Of a DNA stretch of 64,000 nucleotides, positions 15,699-23,328 are shown one piece after another. The notes below the pieces were generated by a model. The model was not told the DNA's origin. It did no database searches and saw only the letters and a list, made by a program, of their open reading frames with translations. The position numbers and the translations under genes are program-made. Numbering within the stretch: the stretch's first letter is position 1; each line of letters begins with the position of its first letter. The DNA comes from Microbacterium aurum (lineage in GTDB: Bacteria; Actinomycetota; Actinomycetes; Actinomycetales; Microbacteriaceae), in assembly GCF_016907815.1 (NCBI RefSeq), contig NZ_JAFBCQ010000001.1, positions 1,488,001 to 1,552,000 of the forward strand, in the 5' to 3' direction.

Positions 15699-17009
15699 TC
15701 AGTCGCGCACGATGCCGGCGGCGAGCGTCGCGCCGTCGGACGGATGGATCACGAGGAACGAGCCCCCGTGGCGGCTGCTGCGGTACGGCTCCAGCGGCAG
15801 ATCGGCCGCCAGGCGCAGCCGCACGCGGCCGATGTCGTTGGTCTGCAGCGCCTGTGCCGGCTCGTGCGTCAGCGCATCGAGGTCGTACCGCGACTCGATC
15901 TGCGCCACGATCGCCTGCACGGTGGCCGTGCCGTGCTTGACGAGGACCCGGATGCCGGGGGTCAAGGGCCGTGCGTCGAGCTGGAACAGCTCGGCGTCGA
16001 CCTCGCGCCGGGCCGCGGGCAGCGTGCCGGCCGAGACGACGAGCGCCCCGCGGGCGGCGTCGATGTCGGCGTCGAACTCGAGCGATACGGACTGGGGCGC
16101 CGTCGCCTCGTCGACCTCGATGCCCGCCGAGCGGATGCCGCTCACGGTCGCCGCGGTGCCGGCGGGGAAGAGCTCGACGCGGTCGCCGACGCGCACGACG
16201 CCACTCGCGATGCGGCCCGCGACGGCGCGGTAATCGCGCAGCCGCTCGGCCTCGTCGGGGGCGATGCCGGGAGCGAGACCGCCCTGCGGGCGCAGCACGA
16301 GCTGGACAGGCAGCCGCAGCGGCTCGAGCTCCTGATCAACCTCGTCGGCGGAGGGGAGGGCCTCGAGCAGCTCGAGCAGAGCCGGGCCGTCGTACCAGGG
16401 CGTGCGCTCCGAGCGCTCGACGATGTTGTCGCCCTCCAGCGCCGACGCGGGCAGCACGTGCAGGTCGTCGATGCCGAGCTCGGCAGCGACGGCCCGCGCC
16501 TGCGCGGCGACGTCGGCGAAGGCATCCTCCGAGAACCCGATGAGATCGATCTTGTTCACCGCCATGATCACATGCGGCACGCGCAGCAAGGCCACCACCG
16601 CGAGGTGACGCTTGGTCTGCTCGAGCACGCCCTTGCGGCCGTCGACGAGCACGATCACCGCGTCGGCCGTCGTCGCGCCGGTGACCATGTTGCGCGTGTA
16701 CTGCACGTGCCCGGGGCAGTCGGCGAGGATGAACGACCGAGCGCCCGTCGCGAAGTAGCGGTAGGCGACGTCGATCGTGATGCCCTGCTCGCGCTCCGCG
16801 CGCAGCCCGTCGGTCAGCAGCGCGAAGTCGAACGCGCCGTGCGCGAAGCCGCGGTCGGCCGACGTGCGCGCGACCTGCTCGAGCTGGTCGGCGAGGATCG
16901 CCTTCGAGTCGTGCAGCAGCCGGCCGACGAGCGTCGATTTGCCGTCGTCGACCGACCCCGCCGTCGCGAAGCGGAACAGCGTGGGGGTGGCGGTGAGCGT
17001 CGCGGTCAT
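15699..17009 (-). CDS. cysN: Sulfate adenylyltransferase subunit 1 (CysN, GTPase)
   Basis: 436-residue EF-Tu-like GTPase that drives ATP sulfurylase (CysD) to make APS from sulfate. G1 motif is TAGSVDDGKSTLVGRLLHD, then ITIDVAYRYF, G3 DCPGHVQYTRNMVTGA and G4 VNKIDLIG, followed by two beta-barrel domains to residue 436. No APS-kinase (CysC) domain is fused, consistent with a pathway that reduces APS directly. The start ATG shares one base with the cysD stop (TGATG). Confidence 0.95.
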   Translation of the reverse strand: MTATLTATPTLFRFATAGSVDDGKSTLVGRLLHDSKAILADQLEQVARTSADRGFAHGAFDFALLTDGLRAEREQGITIDVAYRYFATGARSFILADCPGHVQYTRNMVTGATTADAVIVLVDGRKGVLEQTKRHLAVVALLRVPHVIMAVNKIDLIGFSEDAFADVAAQARAVAAELGIDDLHVLPASALEGDNIVERSERTPWYDGPALLELLEALPSADEVDQELEPLRLPVQLVLRPQGGLAPGIAPDEAERLRDYRAVAGRIASGVVRVGDRVELFPAGTAATVSGIRSAGIEVDEATAPQSVSLEFDADIDAARGALVVSAGTLPAARREVDAELFQLDARPLTPGIRVLVKHGTATVQAIVAQIESRYDLDALTHEPAQALQTNDIGRVRLRLAADLPLEPYRSSRHGGSFLVIHPSDGATLAAGIVRD

Positions 17010-17923
17010 CAGAAGTACCCGTCCTTCTTGCGGTCCTCCATGGCCGCCTCGCTGAGGCGGTCGTCGGCACGGGTCGCCCCGCGCTCGGTGAGGGTCGACA
17101 CGGCGACCTCGGCGACGATCGCGGCGAGGTCGGCGGCATCCGATTCGACCGCTCCCGTGCAGCTCATGTCGCCGACGGTGCGGTAGCGCACGGTGCGCAC
17201 CTGGACGGTCTCGTCCGCGCGGGGCGGTGAGAACGGGCCGACGGGGCGCCACATGCCGTCGCGCTCGTAGACCTCGCGCTCGTGCGCGAAGTACAGCGGC
17301 GGCAGCGCGATCCCCTCGCGCTCGATGTACTGCCAGACGTCCAGCTCGGTCCAGTTCGAGATGGGGAATGCGCGCACGTGCTGTCCCGGCGTGTGGCGGC
17401 CGTTGTACAGGCTCCACAGCTCGGGGCGCTGGTTGCGCGGATCCCACTGGCCGAACTCGTCGCGCAGCGAGATGATGCGCTCCTTGGCGCGCGCCTTGTC
17501 CTCGTCGCGGCGGGCGCCGCCGAACACGGCGTCGTGACGGCCGGCGGCGATCGCGTCCAGGAGCGGCACTGTCTGCAGCGGGTTGCGCGTGCCGTCGGCG
17601 CGCTCCTGCAGGCGGCCGTCGTCGATGTAGTCCTGCACGCGGGCGACCTCGAGGCGGATGCCGAGGCGCTCGACGGTTTCGTCGCGGAACGCGAGCACCT
17701 CGGGGAAGTTGTGGCCGGTGTCGACGTGCAGCACCGGGAAGGGCACACGGCCGGGCGCGAACGCCTTGGTGGCCAGGTGCAACACGACGACGGAGTCCTT
17801 GCCGCCCGAGAACAGCAGCACGGGCCGCTCGAACTCGGCGACGACCTCGCGGATCACGTGGATGGCCTCGGCCTCGAGCAGGTCGAGCGTCGACAGTTTC
17901 GTGGAGGGGACCGTGATCGTCAT
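17009..17923 (-). CDS. cysD: Sulfate adenylyltransferase subunit 2 (CysD)
   Basis: 304-residue ATP sulfurylase catalytic subunit of the PP-loop family. Key stretches are VLLFSGGKDSVVVLHLA (PP-loop), HVDTGHNFPEVLAFRD, GGARRDEDKARAKERI, FPISNWTELDVWQYIE and the C-terminal DRKKDGYF. I chose the ATG at 17923 because it overlaps the cysH stop (ATGA); an in-frame ATG 15 nt upstream lies inside cysH. It acts with CysN in the cytoplasm. Confidence 0.95.
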   Translation of the reverse strand: MTITVPSTKLSTLDLLEAEAIHVIREVVAEFERPVLLFSGGKDSVVVLHLATKAFAPGRVPFPVLHVDTGHNFPEVLAFRDETVERLGIRLEVARVQDYIDDGRLQERADGTRNPLQTVPLLDAIAAGRHDAVFGGARRDEDKARAKERIISLRDEFGQWDPRNQRPELWSLYNGRHTPGQHVRAFPISNWTELDVWQYIEREGIALPPLYFAHEREVYERDGMWRPVGPFSPPRADETVQVRTVRYRTVGDMSCTGAVESDAADLAAIVAEVAVSTLTERGATRADDRLSEAAMEDRKKDGYF

Positions 17924-18663
17924 ACGTGCAGCCCGCATTCCGTCTTCGATGACCCGGCCCAGCGGCCCGATCGAGGATCTTCACCGGCGGCGACCGGCTT
18001 GGTGCACGGCTCGCAGCCGATCGAGGGGTAGCCGAAGCCGACGAGCAGGTTGACGGGCGCCTTGTGCGCGGCGGCGTACTCCAGCACGTCGTCGAAGCTC
18101 CACGCGGCGACCGGGTTGACCTTGACGAGTCCGTTGCGCTCGTCCCACGTCACGAGCGGCGTGTTCGTGCGGGTGGGGGCTTCGTCGCGGCGGACGCCCG
18201 TGAACCACAGCTCGTAGCCGCCGAGCGCGTCCTGCAGGGGAGCGACCTTGCGCAGCGCGCAGCATTGCGCAGCGTCGCGCTCGTAGAGCTTCGCGCCGAA
18301 CGCGGCATCCTGCTCTGCGACGGTCTGCGCCGGTGTGACGTCGACGATGCGCACGTCGAGCGCGCGCTGCACCTCGTCGCGCGTCGCGTACGTCTCGGTG
18401 AAGTGGTAGCCGGTGTCGAGGAACAGCACGTCGACGCCCGGCAGCTGCTCGGCGACGAGGTGCGGCAGAGCGGCATCGGCCATCGAGCAGGCGACGGCCG
18501 CGGCATCCGCCCCGAAGTTGCGGGCGACCCACGCGACGACGTCGGCGGCGGATGCCTCGTGGTCGGTCAGGCTGCCGAGCTCTTCGTTGCCGCGCTCGGC
18601 GAGGGCCTTGAGCTCTTCGCGCGTGCGCTTGACGGAGATGCGGGGGGCCAGGCTCACGGTCAC
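17920..18663 (-). CDS. cysH: Adenylylsulfate (APS) reductase CysH
   Basis: 247-residue assimilatory reductase that turns APS into sulfite with thiol electrons. It has the PAPS-reductase fold: ACSMADAALPHLVA, LFLDTGYHFTETYATRD, FTGVRRDEAPTR and VNPVAAWSFDDVLEYA. The cysteine pairs CC in AAQCCALRKV and CEPC in SIGCEPCT, and the catalytic ECGLHV at the C-terminus, show the [4Fe-4S] APS-reductase subtype rather than the cluster-free PAPS type. The GTG start overlaps the sir stop (GTGA). Confidence 0.94.
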   Translation of the reverse strand: MTVSLAPRISVKRTREELKALAERGNEELGSLTDHEASAADVVAWVARNFGADAAAVACSMADAALPHLVAEQLPGVDVLFLDTGYHFTETYATRDEVQRALDVRIVDVTPAQTVAEQDAAFGAKLYERDAAQCCALRKVAPLQDALGGYELWFTGVRRDEAPTRTNTPLVTWDERNGLVKVNPVAAWSFDDVLEYAAAHKAPVNLLVGFGYPSIGCEPCTKPVAAGEDPRSGRWAGSSKTECGLHV

Positions 18664-20390
18664 TGCAGGGCCTCCTCGTCGGCACGGTGCGCCCACTGCG
18701 CGAACGTCTCGTCGGCGGCTGCGTCCCGGTCCGCGAGGAAGCGGGTGACGACGCGCTCCACGTAGTCGGCGATGCCGTCGGCCGCGACCTTCAGGCCGCG
18801 GACGGTGCGGCCGAGGCCCGGGTCGTCGCGGTCCTGCGAGGCGAGTCCGCCGCCGAGGTGCACCTGGTAGCCGGGCACCTGCTCGTCGTCGATCGTGACG
18901 AGCTGTCCCTTGAGGCCGATGTCGGCCGTCTGGATGCGGGCGCAGGAGTTGGGGCATCCGTTCACGTGGAGCGAGATCGGATGCGGCAGCTCGAAGCCCT
19001 TGAGGCGCTCTTCGAGGTCGAGCACCGCCGCCGTCGCGTTGACCTTGGTCTCGACGATCGCGAGCTTGCAGAACTCGATGCCGGTGCACGCGATCGTGCC
19101 GCGGCGCAGCAGGCTCGGCCGGGCCTGCAGGCCCAGCGCGTCGAGCTCGGCGATGAGGGGATCGACGTGCTCTTCGGGCACGTCGAGCACGACGATCTTC
19201 TGGTGCGGGGTCGTGCGGAGCCGGTTCGAGCCGTGCGCCTCGGCGATCTCGGCCAGGCGCGTGAGGGTCTCACCGCTGACGCGGCCGACGATCGGCGTCA
19301 CGCCGACGTAGAAGCGGCCGTCCTTCTGGCGGTGCACGCCGACGTGGTCGCCGGGGGTCGTCGGGCGCGGAGCGGCCGGGCCGTCGGCGAGGGCGTAGCC
19401 GAGGTACTCGTCCTGCAGCACCTGGCGGAACTTCTCGGTGCCCCACTCGGCGAGCAGGAACTTCAGGCGCGCCTTGTTGCGCAGGCGCCGGTAGCCGTAG
19501 TCGCGGAAGATCTGGGCGACGCCGTGCCAGGCGTCCACCACCTGATCGGGGCGCACGAACGCTCCCAGGCGCTCGCCGAGACGCGGCGTCGTCGAGAGGC
19601 CGCCGCCGACCCACAGGTCGTAGCCGATGCCGAGCTCGGGGTGCTCGAGGGCGACGAAGGCGACGTCGTTGATCTCATGCACGACGTCCTGGCTGGGGTG
19701 GCCGGTGATGGCGCTCTTGAACTTGCGGGGCAGGTTCGACAGCGTGGGGTCGCCGATGAACCGGCGCGAGATCTCTTCGATCTGCGGCGTCGGGTCGATG
19801 AGCTCCTCGGACGAGATGCCGGCGACCGGCGAGCCGAGGATCACACGCGGCACGTCGCCGCACGCCTCGGTGGTACCCAGGCCCACGGCCTCGAGGCGGC
19901 GCCAGATCTCGGGCACGTCCTCGACGCGGATCCAGTGCAGCTGGATGTTCTGCCGGTCGGTGATGTCGGCGGTGCCGCGCGCGAACTCGGTCGAGATGCC
20001 GGCGATGACCCGCAGCTGCTCGGTGGTGAGCTGCCCGCCGTCGATGCGGACGCGGAGCATGAAGTACTCGTCTTCGAGCTCTTCGGGCGTGAGGGTGGCC
20101 GTGCGTCCGCCGTCGATCCCGGGCTTGCGCTGCGTGTACAGTCCCCACACCCGGAACCGGCCGTGCAGATCGGTCGGGTCGATGCTCTGGAAGCCGCCGA
20201 CCGAGTAGATGTTCTCGATGCGCTCGCGCACGCTCAGGCCGTCGTCGACCTGCTTCCACTCCTCGTTGCCGTTGAGCGGGGCCTTGCCGTCGATCTTCCA
20301 CTGGCCGTTCGGCTTGGACGACGGGCGCGGAGGACGCACGGCGGCGCGCGGGCGGTCCGCTGCGTGCGGTTCGGTGTCGCTGATGGTCAC
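18660..20390 (-). CDS. sir: Ferredoxin-dependent sulfite (nitrite) reductase
   Basis: 576-residue siroheme/[4Fe-4S] enzyme that reduces sulfite to sulfide with six electrons. It has the duplicated SNiR fold; the cluster ligands are CTGIEFC (about residue 435) and CPNSC (about 480). The substrate-side basic residues lie in DITDRQNIQLHW and NLPRKFKSAITGHP. Sulfite is favoured over nitrite because the gene leads cysHDN. Start GTG at 20390 has GGAGG 5 nt upstream. A leader of 161 bp with three palindromes separates it from cbiX. Confidence 0.93.
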   Translation of the reverse strand: MTISDTEPHAADRPRAAVRPPRPSSKPNGQWKIDGKAPLNGNEEWKQVDDGLSVRERIENIYSVGGFQSIDPTDLHGRFRVWGLYTQRKPGIDGGRTATLTPEELEDEYFMLRVRIDGGQLTTEQLRVIAGISTEFARGTADITDRQNIQLHWIRVEDVPEIWRRLEAVGLGTTEACGDVPRVILGSPVAGISSEELIDPTPQIEEISRRFIGDPTLSNLPRKFKSAITGHPSQDVVHEINDVAFVALEHPELGIGYDLWVGGGLSTTPRLGERLGAFVRPDQVVDAWHGVAQIFRDYGYRRLRNKARLKFLLAEWGTEKFRQVLQDEYLGYALADGPAAPRPTTPGDHVGVHRQKDGRFYVGVTPIVGRVSGETLTRLAEIAEAHGSNRLRTTPHQKIVVLDVPEEHVDPLIAELDALGLQARPSLLRRGTIACTGIEFCKLAIVETKVNATAAVLDLEERLKGFELPHPISLHVNGCPNSCARIQTADIGLKGQLVTIDDEQVPGYQVHLGGGLASQDRDDPGLGRTVRGLKVAADGIADYVERVVTRFLADRDAAADETFAQWAHRADEEALQ

Positions 20391-20408
20391 GGTGCCTCCG
20401 GGGTGGAT

Positions 20409-20426
20409 CCCGGGGCGCGCCCCGGG
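20409..20426. repeat. 18-bp perfect palindrome in the sir leader
   Basis: CCCGGGGCGCGCCCCGGG is self-complementary throughout and lies 19 nt upstream of the sir GTG. In RNA it would form a strong hairpin before the ribosome site, or it could bind a dimeric protein. Confidence 0.8.
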
Positions 20427-20428
20427 CG

Positions 20429-20444
20429 GGACTCTAGCGAGTCC
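20429..20444. promoter_or_regulatory. Inverted repeat GGACTC-N4-GAGTCC upstream of sir
   Basis: Perfect 6-bp arms around TAGC, 3 bp from the GC palindrome. Geometry (6-4-6) matches the second inverted repeat at 20486, but the sequence differs. A regulator site or an RNA stem are both possible. Confidence 0.55.
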
Positions 20445-20485
20445 TTTCCGTGAGGCTAGAAGCGGCACCCCCGTGGGCCTATCCG

Positions 20486-20501
20486 AACGTCAAGCGACGT
20501 T
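20486..20501. promoter_or_regulatory. Inverted repeat AACGTC-N4-GACGTT upstream of sir
   Basis: Perfect 6-bp arms around AAGC in the middle of the cbiX-sir intergenic region. The TTGACG on the coding strand inside it could be a -35 element. This is the best operator candidate for the sir-cysHDN operon; the cognate regulator (a CysR or McbR analogue) is not in the window. Confidence 0.6.
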
Positions 20502-20551
20502 AACCGGCGTAACCGGGCGTCACACAGTTGCAGCCCGACGCCTTTGTGGAC

Positions 20552-21244
20552 TCAGTCCGACAAACCCACGGCTCCGTGGTAGCGATCGACGACGAGGTCG
20601 ACGAGGGATGCCGGCGGCTCATCGCTCCCGAGCAGCGGCGGTGCGACCGGGGCCGACCCCGAGAGGGTCACCGCGAGGTCGTGGAAGTACCCCGGCGCCA
20701 GCAGGTAGTCGGCGACGACCACGCGATCCCCGGCGGTGGTCACCGCGACATCGAGCCGCGGATCGGCCGCGGCCAGGAACCCGACCGCGACCTGGCGTCC
20801 GAGCCGCTCGCCCAGCATCCGCGCCGTCACGCGGCAGTCCTCGTTGGCGCGGTCGTCGCTGGATCCGGCCACCGCGAGGACGAGCGCGTCGTCGGGCCCC
20901 GGCGCGAGGGTCTCGAGCCGCCCGACGAGCGCGTCGACGAGCCTCGCGTCCGGGCCGAGGGCGGGGGTGATCGTGACGTCGCCCCGCCCCGAGGACTGCT
21001 GGATGAGGTCGACCCGCACGTGGTAGCCGGCCGACAGCAGCAGCGGCACGATGACGACGGGCGTGTCGGCGGGGATCGCGTCGAGGGATGCCGCCACATC
21101 CGGCTGCTGCACGTCCACGTGGCCGAGCCGCACGATCGTGTCGGGCAGCCGCGCGGCCACGGCGACGACGAGGGCGGACACGGCCGCCTGGCCCGCGGGC
21201 GAGGACGTGCCGTGCGAGATCGCGAGCAGCGCGGGACGGGTCAC
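20552..21244 (-). CDS. Sirohydrochlorin chelatase (CbiX/SirB family)
   Basis: 230-residue cytoplasmic chelatase that inserts Fe2+ (or Co2+) into sirohydrochlorin. The N-terminal LLAISHGTSSPAG carries the catalytic His, and VVIVPLLLSAGYHVRVD supplies the second, typical of the CbiX fold. The duplicated domain starts near residue 115 (DDALVLAVAGSSD). GTG at 21244 is chosen because it places the conserved ISHG at the usual position near residue 10. With cobA it supplies two of three siroheme steps to sir. Confidence 0.87.
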   Translation of the reverse strand: MTRPALLAISHGTSSPAGQAAVSALVVAVAARLPDTIVRLGHVDVQQPDVAASLDAIPADTPVVIVPLLLSAGYHVRVDLIQQSSGRGDVTITPALGPDARLVDALVGRLETLAPGPDDALVLAVAGSSDDRANEDCRVTARMLGERLGRQVAVGFLAAADPRLDVAVTTAGDRVVVADYLLAPGYFHDLAVTLSGSAPVAPPLLGSDEPPASLVDLVVDRYHGAVGLSD

Positions 21245-21406
21245 GCCCCCATTGTGCCCGCCGCGTGTGTCGCGTGGATGACGGGCGAGGCGGCACCCGC
21301 TCCCGCTTCGGGTCGCCCCCGCACCCGGATGTCCCACCCTCCGCATCCCGACGGATGTCGGCGCGGGGCGAAGGGTGGGACACGAGTGCGGGGAGGGAGG
21401 GAGGGA

Positions 21407-22201
21407 TCAGGCGGCGCGGTCCTCGCGGCCGTGCGCGAACCCGGCGTCGAAGCCGCGCTCGTACGCCTCCTGGGCGCGCCGGCCGCCGTGACCGCGGCGG
21501 TGGTGGCCGTGGCGCGGGTGGTCGTGACCGCCCTCGTGCGGGTGGCCGTGGCGACCGGGCCCCGCGTGCGGGTGCCCGTGGCGCTCGCCGCACTCGCTGC
21601 GGCCGTGCATCGGCTCGCCGTCGTGGTCGGCCGGACGGCCGGGACGGCCCGGGCCGAAGCCGCCGTGACGGTGCGGACCGAAGCCGGCACCGAACGGCGC
21701 GCGTCCGAAGCCGGGGCCCGCGAAGCCGGGGCCGAAGCCTCGTCCGAAGCGGGGGCGTCCGAAGCCGCGCTCGGCGGCAGCGGTCTCGTCCCAGCCCAGC
21801 TCCCGGGCGATGGCCTCGAGCGAGGCGGTCAGCTGCGCGTATCCCTCGTCGCCGACGGCGCCGGTCACCCGCGTGCGGATGCCGTCGACGATGGCGCCGA
21901 GGCGCTCCTTCTCGGCGCGGCCGAGGTCGGTGAGCTCCCACGTGCCGTCGCCCTTCTCGAGCGCCCAGCCGCGGTCTTCAAACGACCGCAGGCGCTTGCC
22001 CTTGCGGGCGAGCCGCTCGGTCAGGCCGGGCGCGTCGATGTCGCCCGACACCGCGTTCAGCAGCATCCAGTCGCGACGGTCGACGCCCTCGGCGGCGAGC
22101 GCCTCGGCGAAGGCCCGGGTGAGCAGGCCGTCGACCGCGCGCAGCCAGTAGCCGAGCGGTCGGGTGGTGTCGTTCTCGTCGTTCAGATTCGTGTCGTCCA
22201 T
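21407..22201 (-). CDS. Winged-helix regulator with Gly/His-rich C-terminal tail
   Basis: 264 residues. Residues about 12-130 look like a MarR-type helical and winged-helix domain (LGYWLRAVDGLLTRAFAEAL, DWMLLNAVSGDIDAPGLTE, SFEDRGWALEKGDGTWELTD). From about 150 comes a long Gly/Arg/Phe-rich stretch and then a His-rich run with about 18 His in 60 residues, ending in an R/E helix. Such a tail could bind Ni, Zn, Cu or Co. The ATG at 22201 has GAAAGGAC upstream. It is divergent from the regulator at 22316 across a palindrome array. Confidence 0.75.
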   Translation of the reverse strand: MDDTNLNDENDTTRPLGYWLRAVDGLLTRAFAEALAAEGVDRRDWMLLNAVSGDIDAPGLTERLARKGKRLRSFEDRGWALEKGDGTWELTDLGRAEKERLGAIVDGIRTRVTGAVGDEGYAQLTASLEAIARELGWDETAAAERGFGRPRFGRGFGPGFAGPGFGRAPFGAGFGPHRHGGFGPGRPGRPADHDGEPMHGRSECGERHGHPHAGPGRHGHPHEGGHDHPRHGHHRRGHGGRRAQEAYERGFDAGFAHGREDRAA

Positions 22202-22241
22202 GAGAAGTCCTTTCGTGGCGGCCGACGTCCGGCCGCGGATT

Positions 22242-22304
22242 ACATGTCTTAGTGCATGTACATGCAGTGTGACATGCACTTTGAGTACATGTCAAGTCAC
22301 ATGT
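22242..22304. promoter_or_regulatory. Operator array: six CATG cores in 61 bp
   Basis: The divergent region contains ACATGT at 22242, 22287 and 22299, a 14-bp perfect palindrome TGCATGTACATGCA at 22253-22266, and GACATGC at 22271. Spacing between CATG cores is 12, 6, 12, 15 and 12 bp. The array is AT-richer than its flanks and covers both promoters, including TAAATT (22304-22309) 6 nt before the ATG of the rightward gene. Confidence 0.75.
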
Positions 22305-22315
22305 AAATTGGGAGG

Positions 22316-22915
22316 ATGCCGGCAGCAACCGACGACCCCTCCGACGCCATCGCCGCAGCCCTTGCCCGGCTGCGCGGACGCCGCATGCCGCGGCCCCCGT
22401 GGGCAGAGGGTCCGCACGGTGCCGGACCGCACGGCGCCGGACCTCATCCCCACGGCGCGCACGGGCACGCCCCGCACGGCGCCGACCCCGACGACCCCGG
22501 CGCCTTCCCCGGCCGCGGCGGGCCGTGGGGCCGTGGCGGGCACGGCGGCCCGACCTGGGGCGGCGGAGGGCGCTTCGGCGGCCCCGCGCGCATGCGTCTG
22601 CTCGAGGCGCTGGCGGCGGCATCCCATCCGCTCTCGGTGGGCGAGATCGCCGAGGCTGTAGGCGTCGATCAGCCGCGCGCGTCACGGCTCGTGCAGCAGT
22701 CGGTCGAGCTCGGCCTGGTGCGGCGAGAGGCCGACCCCGACGACGCGCGGCGTACGCGGGTGGCGTTGACGGATGCCGGCACCCGGCTGGTGCGGGGCTT
22801 CCGCGGGGAGCGCCGGGAGGCGATTGACGCCGCGCTCGCCGCCTTCACCGATGCCGAGCGTGCGGAGCTCGCGCGGCTGCTGACGAAGCTCGCCGACTCC
22901 TGGCCCGGAGCCTGA
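22316..22915 (+). CDS. MarR-family regulator with Gly/His-rich N-terminal extension
   Basis: 199 residues. Residues 1-90 form a low-complexity segment with repeats GPHGAGPHGAGPHPHGAHGH and a Gly-rich part; residues about 92-199 are a MarR winged helix (ARMRLLEALAAASHPLSVGE, DQPRASRLVQQSVELGLV, then the wing and RVALTDAGTRLV). It mirrors the regulator across the intergenic array: there the His-rich part is C-terminal, here N-terminal. It may be leaderless (TAAATT 6 nt before the ATG), although GGGAGG directly abuts the ATG. Confidence 0.8.
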   Translation: MPAATDDPSDAIAAALARLRGRRMPRPPWAEGPHGAGPHGAGPHPHGAHGHAPHGADPDDPGAFPGRGGPWGRGGHGGPTWGGGGRFGGPARMRLLEALAAASHPLSVGEIAEAVGVDQPRASRLVQQSVELGLVRREADPDDARRTRVALTDAGTRLVRGFRGERREAIDAALAAFTDAERAELARLLTKLADSWPGA

Positions 22916-22945
22916 CCGGCGCGGCCCGAGACGCGGGCGACCGGC

Positions 22946-23275
22946 TCAGAGCGATTCGCGGCGGATCAGGGTCGTCGGCAGGATGTGCTCCGCCGGCACC
23001 TGCTCGCCGCGAACGCGCGCGAGCACGGCCTCGGCCGCGGTGCGCCCCATCTCTTCGAGTGGCTGCCGCACGGTCGTGAGCGGGGCGTTCGAGGCGGTGG
23101 CGATCGCCACATCGTCGAACCCGACGAGAGACACATCGACCGGCACGGATCTGCCGGCCGCCTGCAGCACCCGCAGTGCACCGGATGCCATCAGTTCGGA
23201 GCATGCGAACACCGCGTCCACGGTCTGCTGCGCGCCGACGACCAGGGCGTGCTCGAGATCGACCTCGTGCTGCAG
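22946..23275 (-). pseudogene. LacI-family regulator, C-terminal fragment
   Basis: About 105 residues match the end of the LacI effector domain: VDAVFACSELMASGALRVLQ, PVDVSLVGFDDVAIAT, APLTTVRQPLEEMGRTAAE and TTLIRRESL. The helix-turn-helix and two thirds of the sensor domain are missing, and homology stops near 23275. It marks the left edge of the scarred island. Confidence 0.8.
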
Positions 23276-23328
23276 CCGTGGGCGGTCGCCTCGCTCTGGC
23301 AGGTGTGAGGCGCGCGGGCCGGCCGGCG

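Noticed and set aside
18687..20453. Possibility that sir is a nitrite reductase
   Set aside because: The gene is coupled to cysH, cysD and cysN and accompanied by siroheme genes; no nitrate genes are near.
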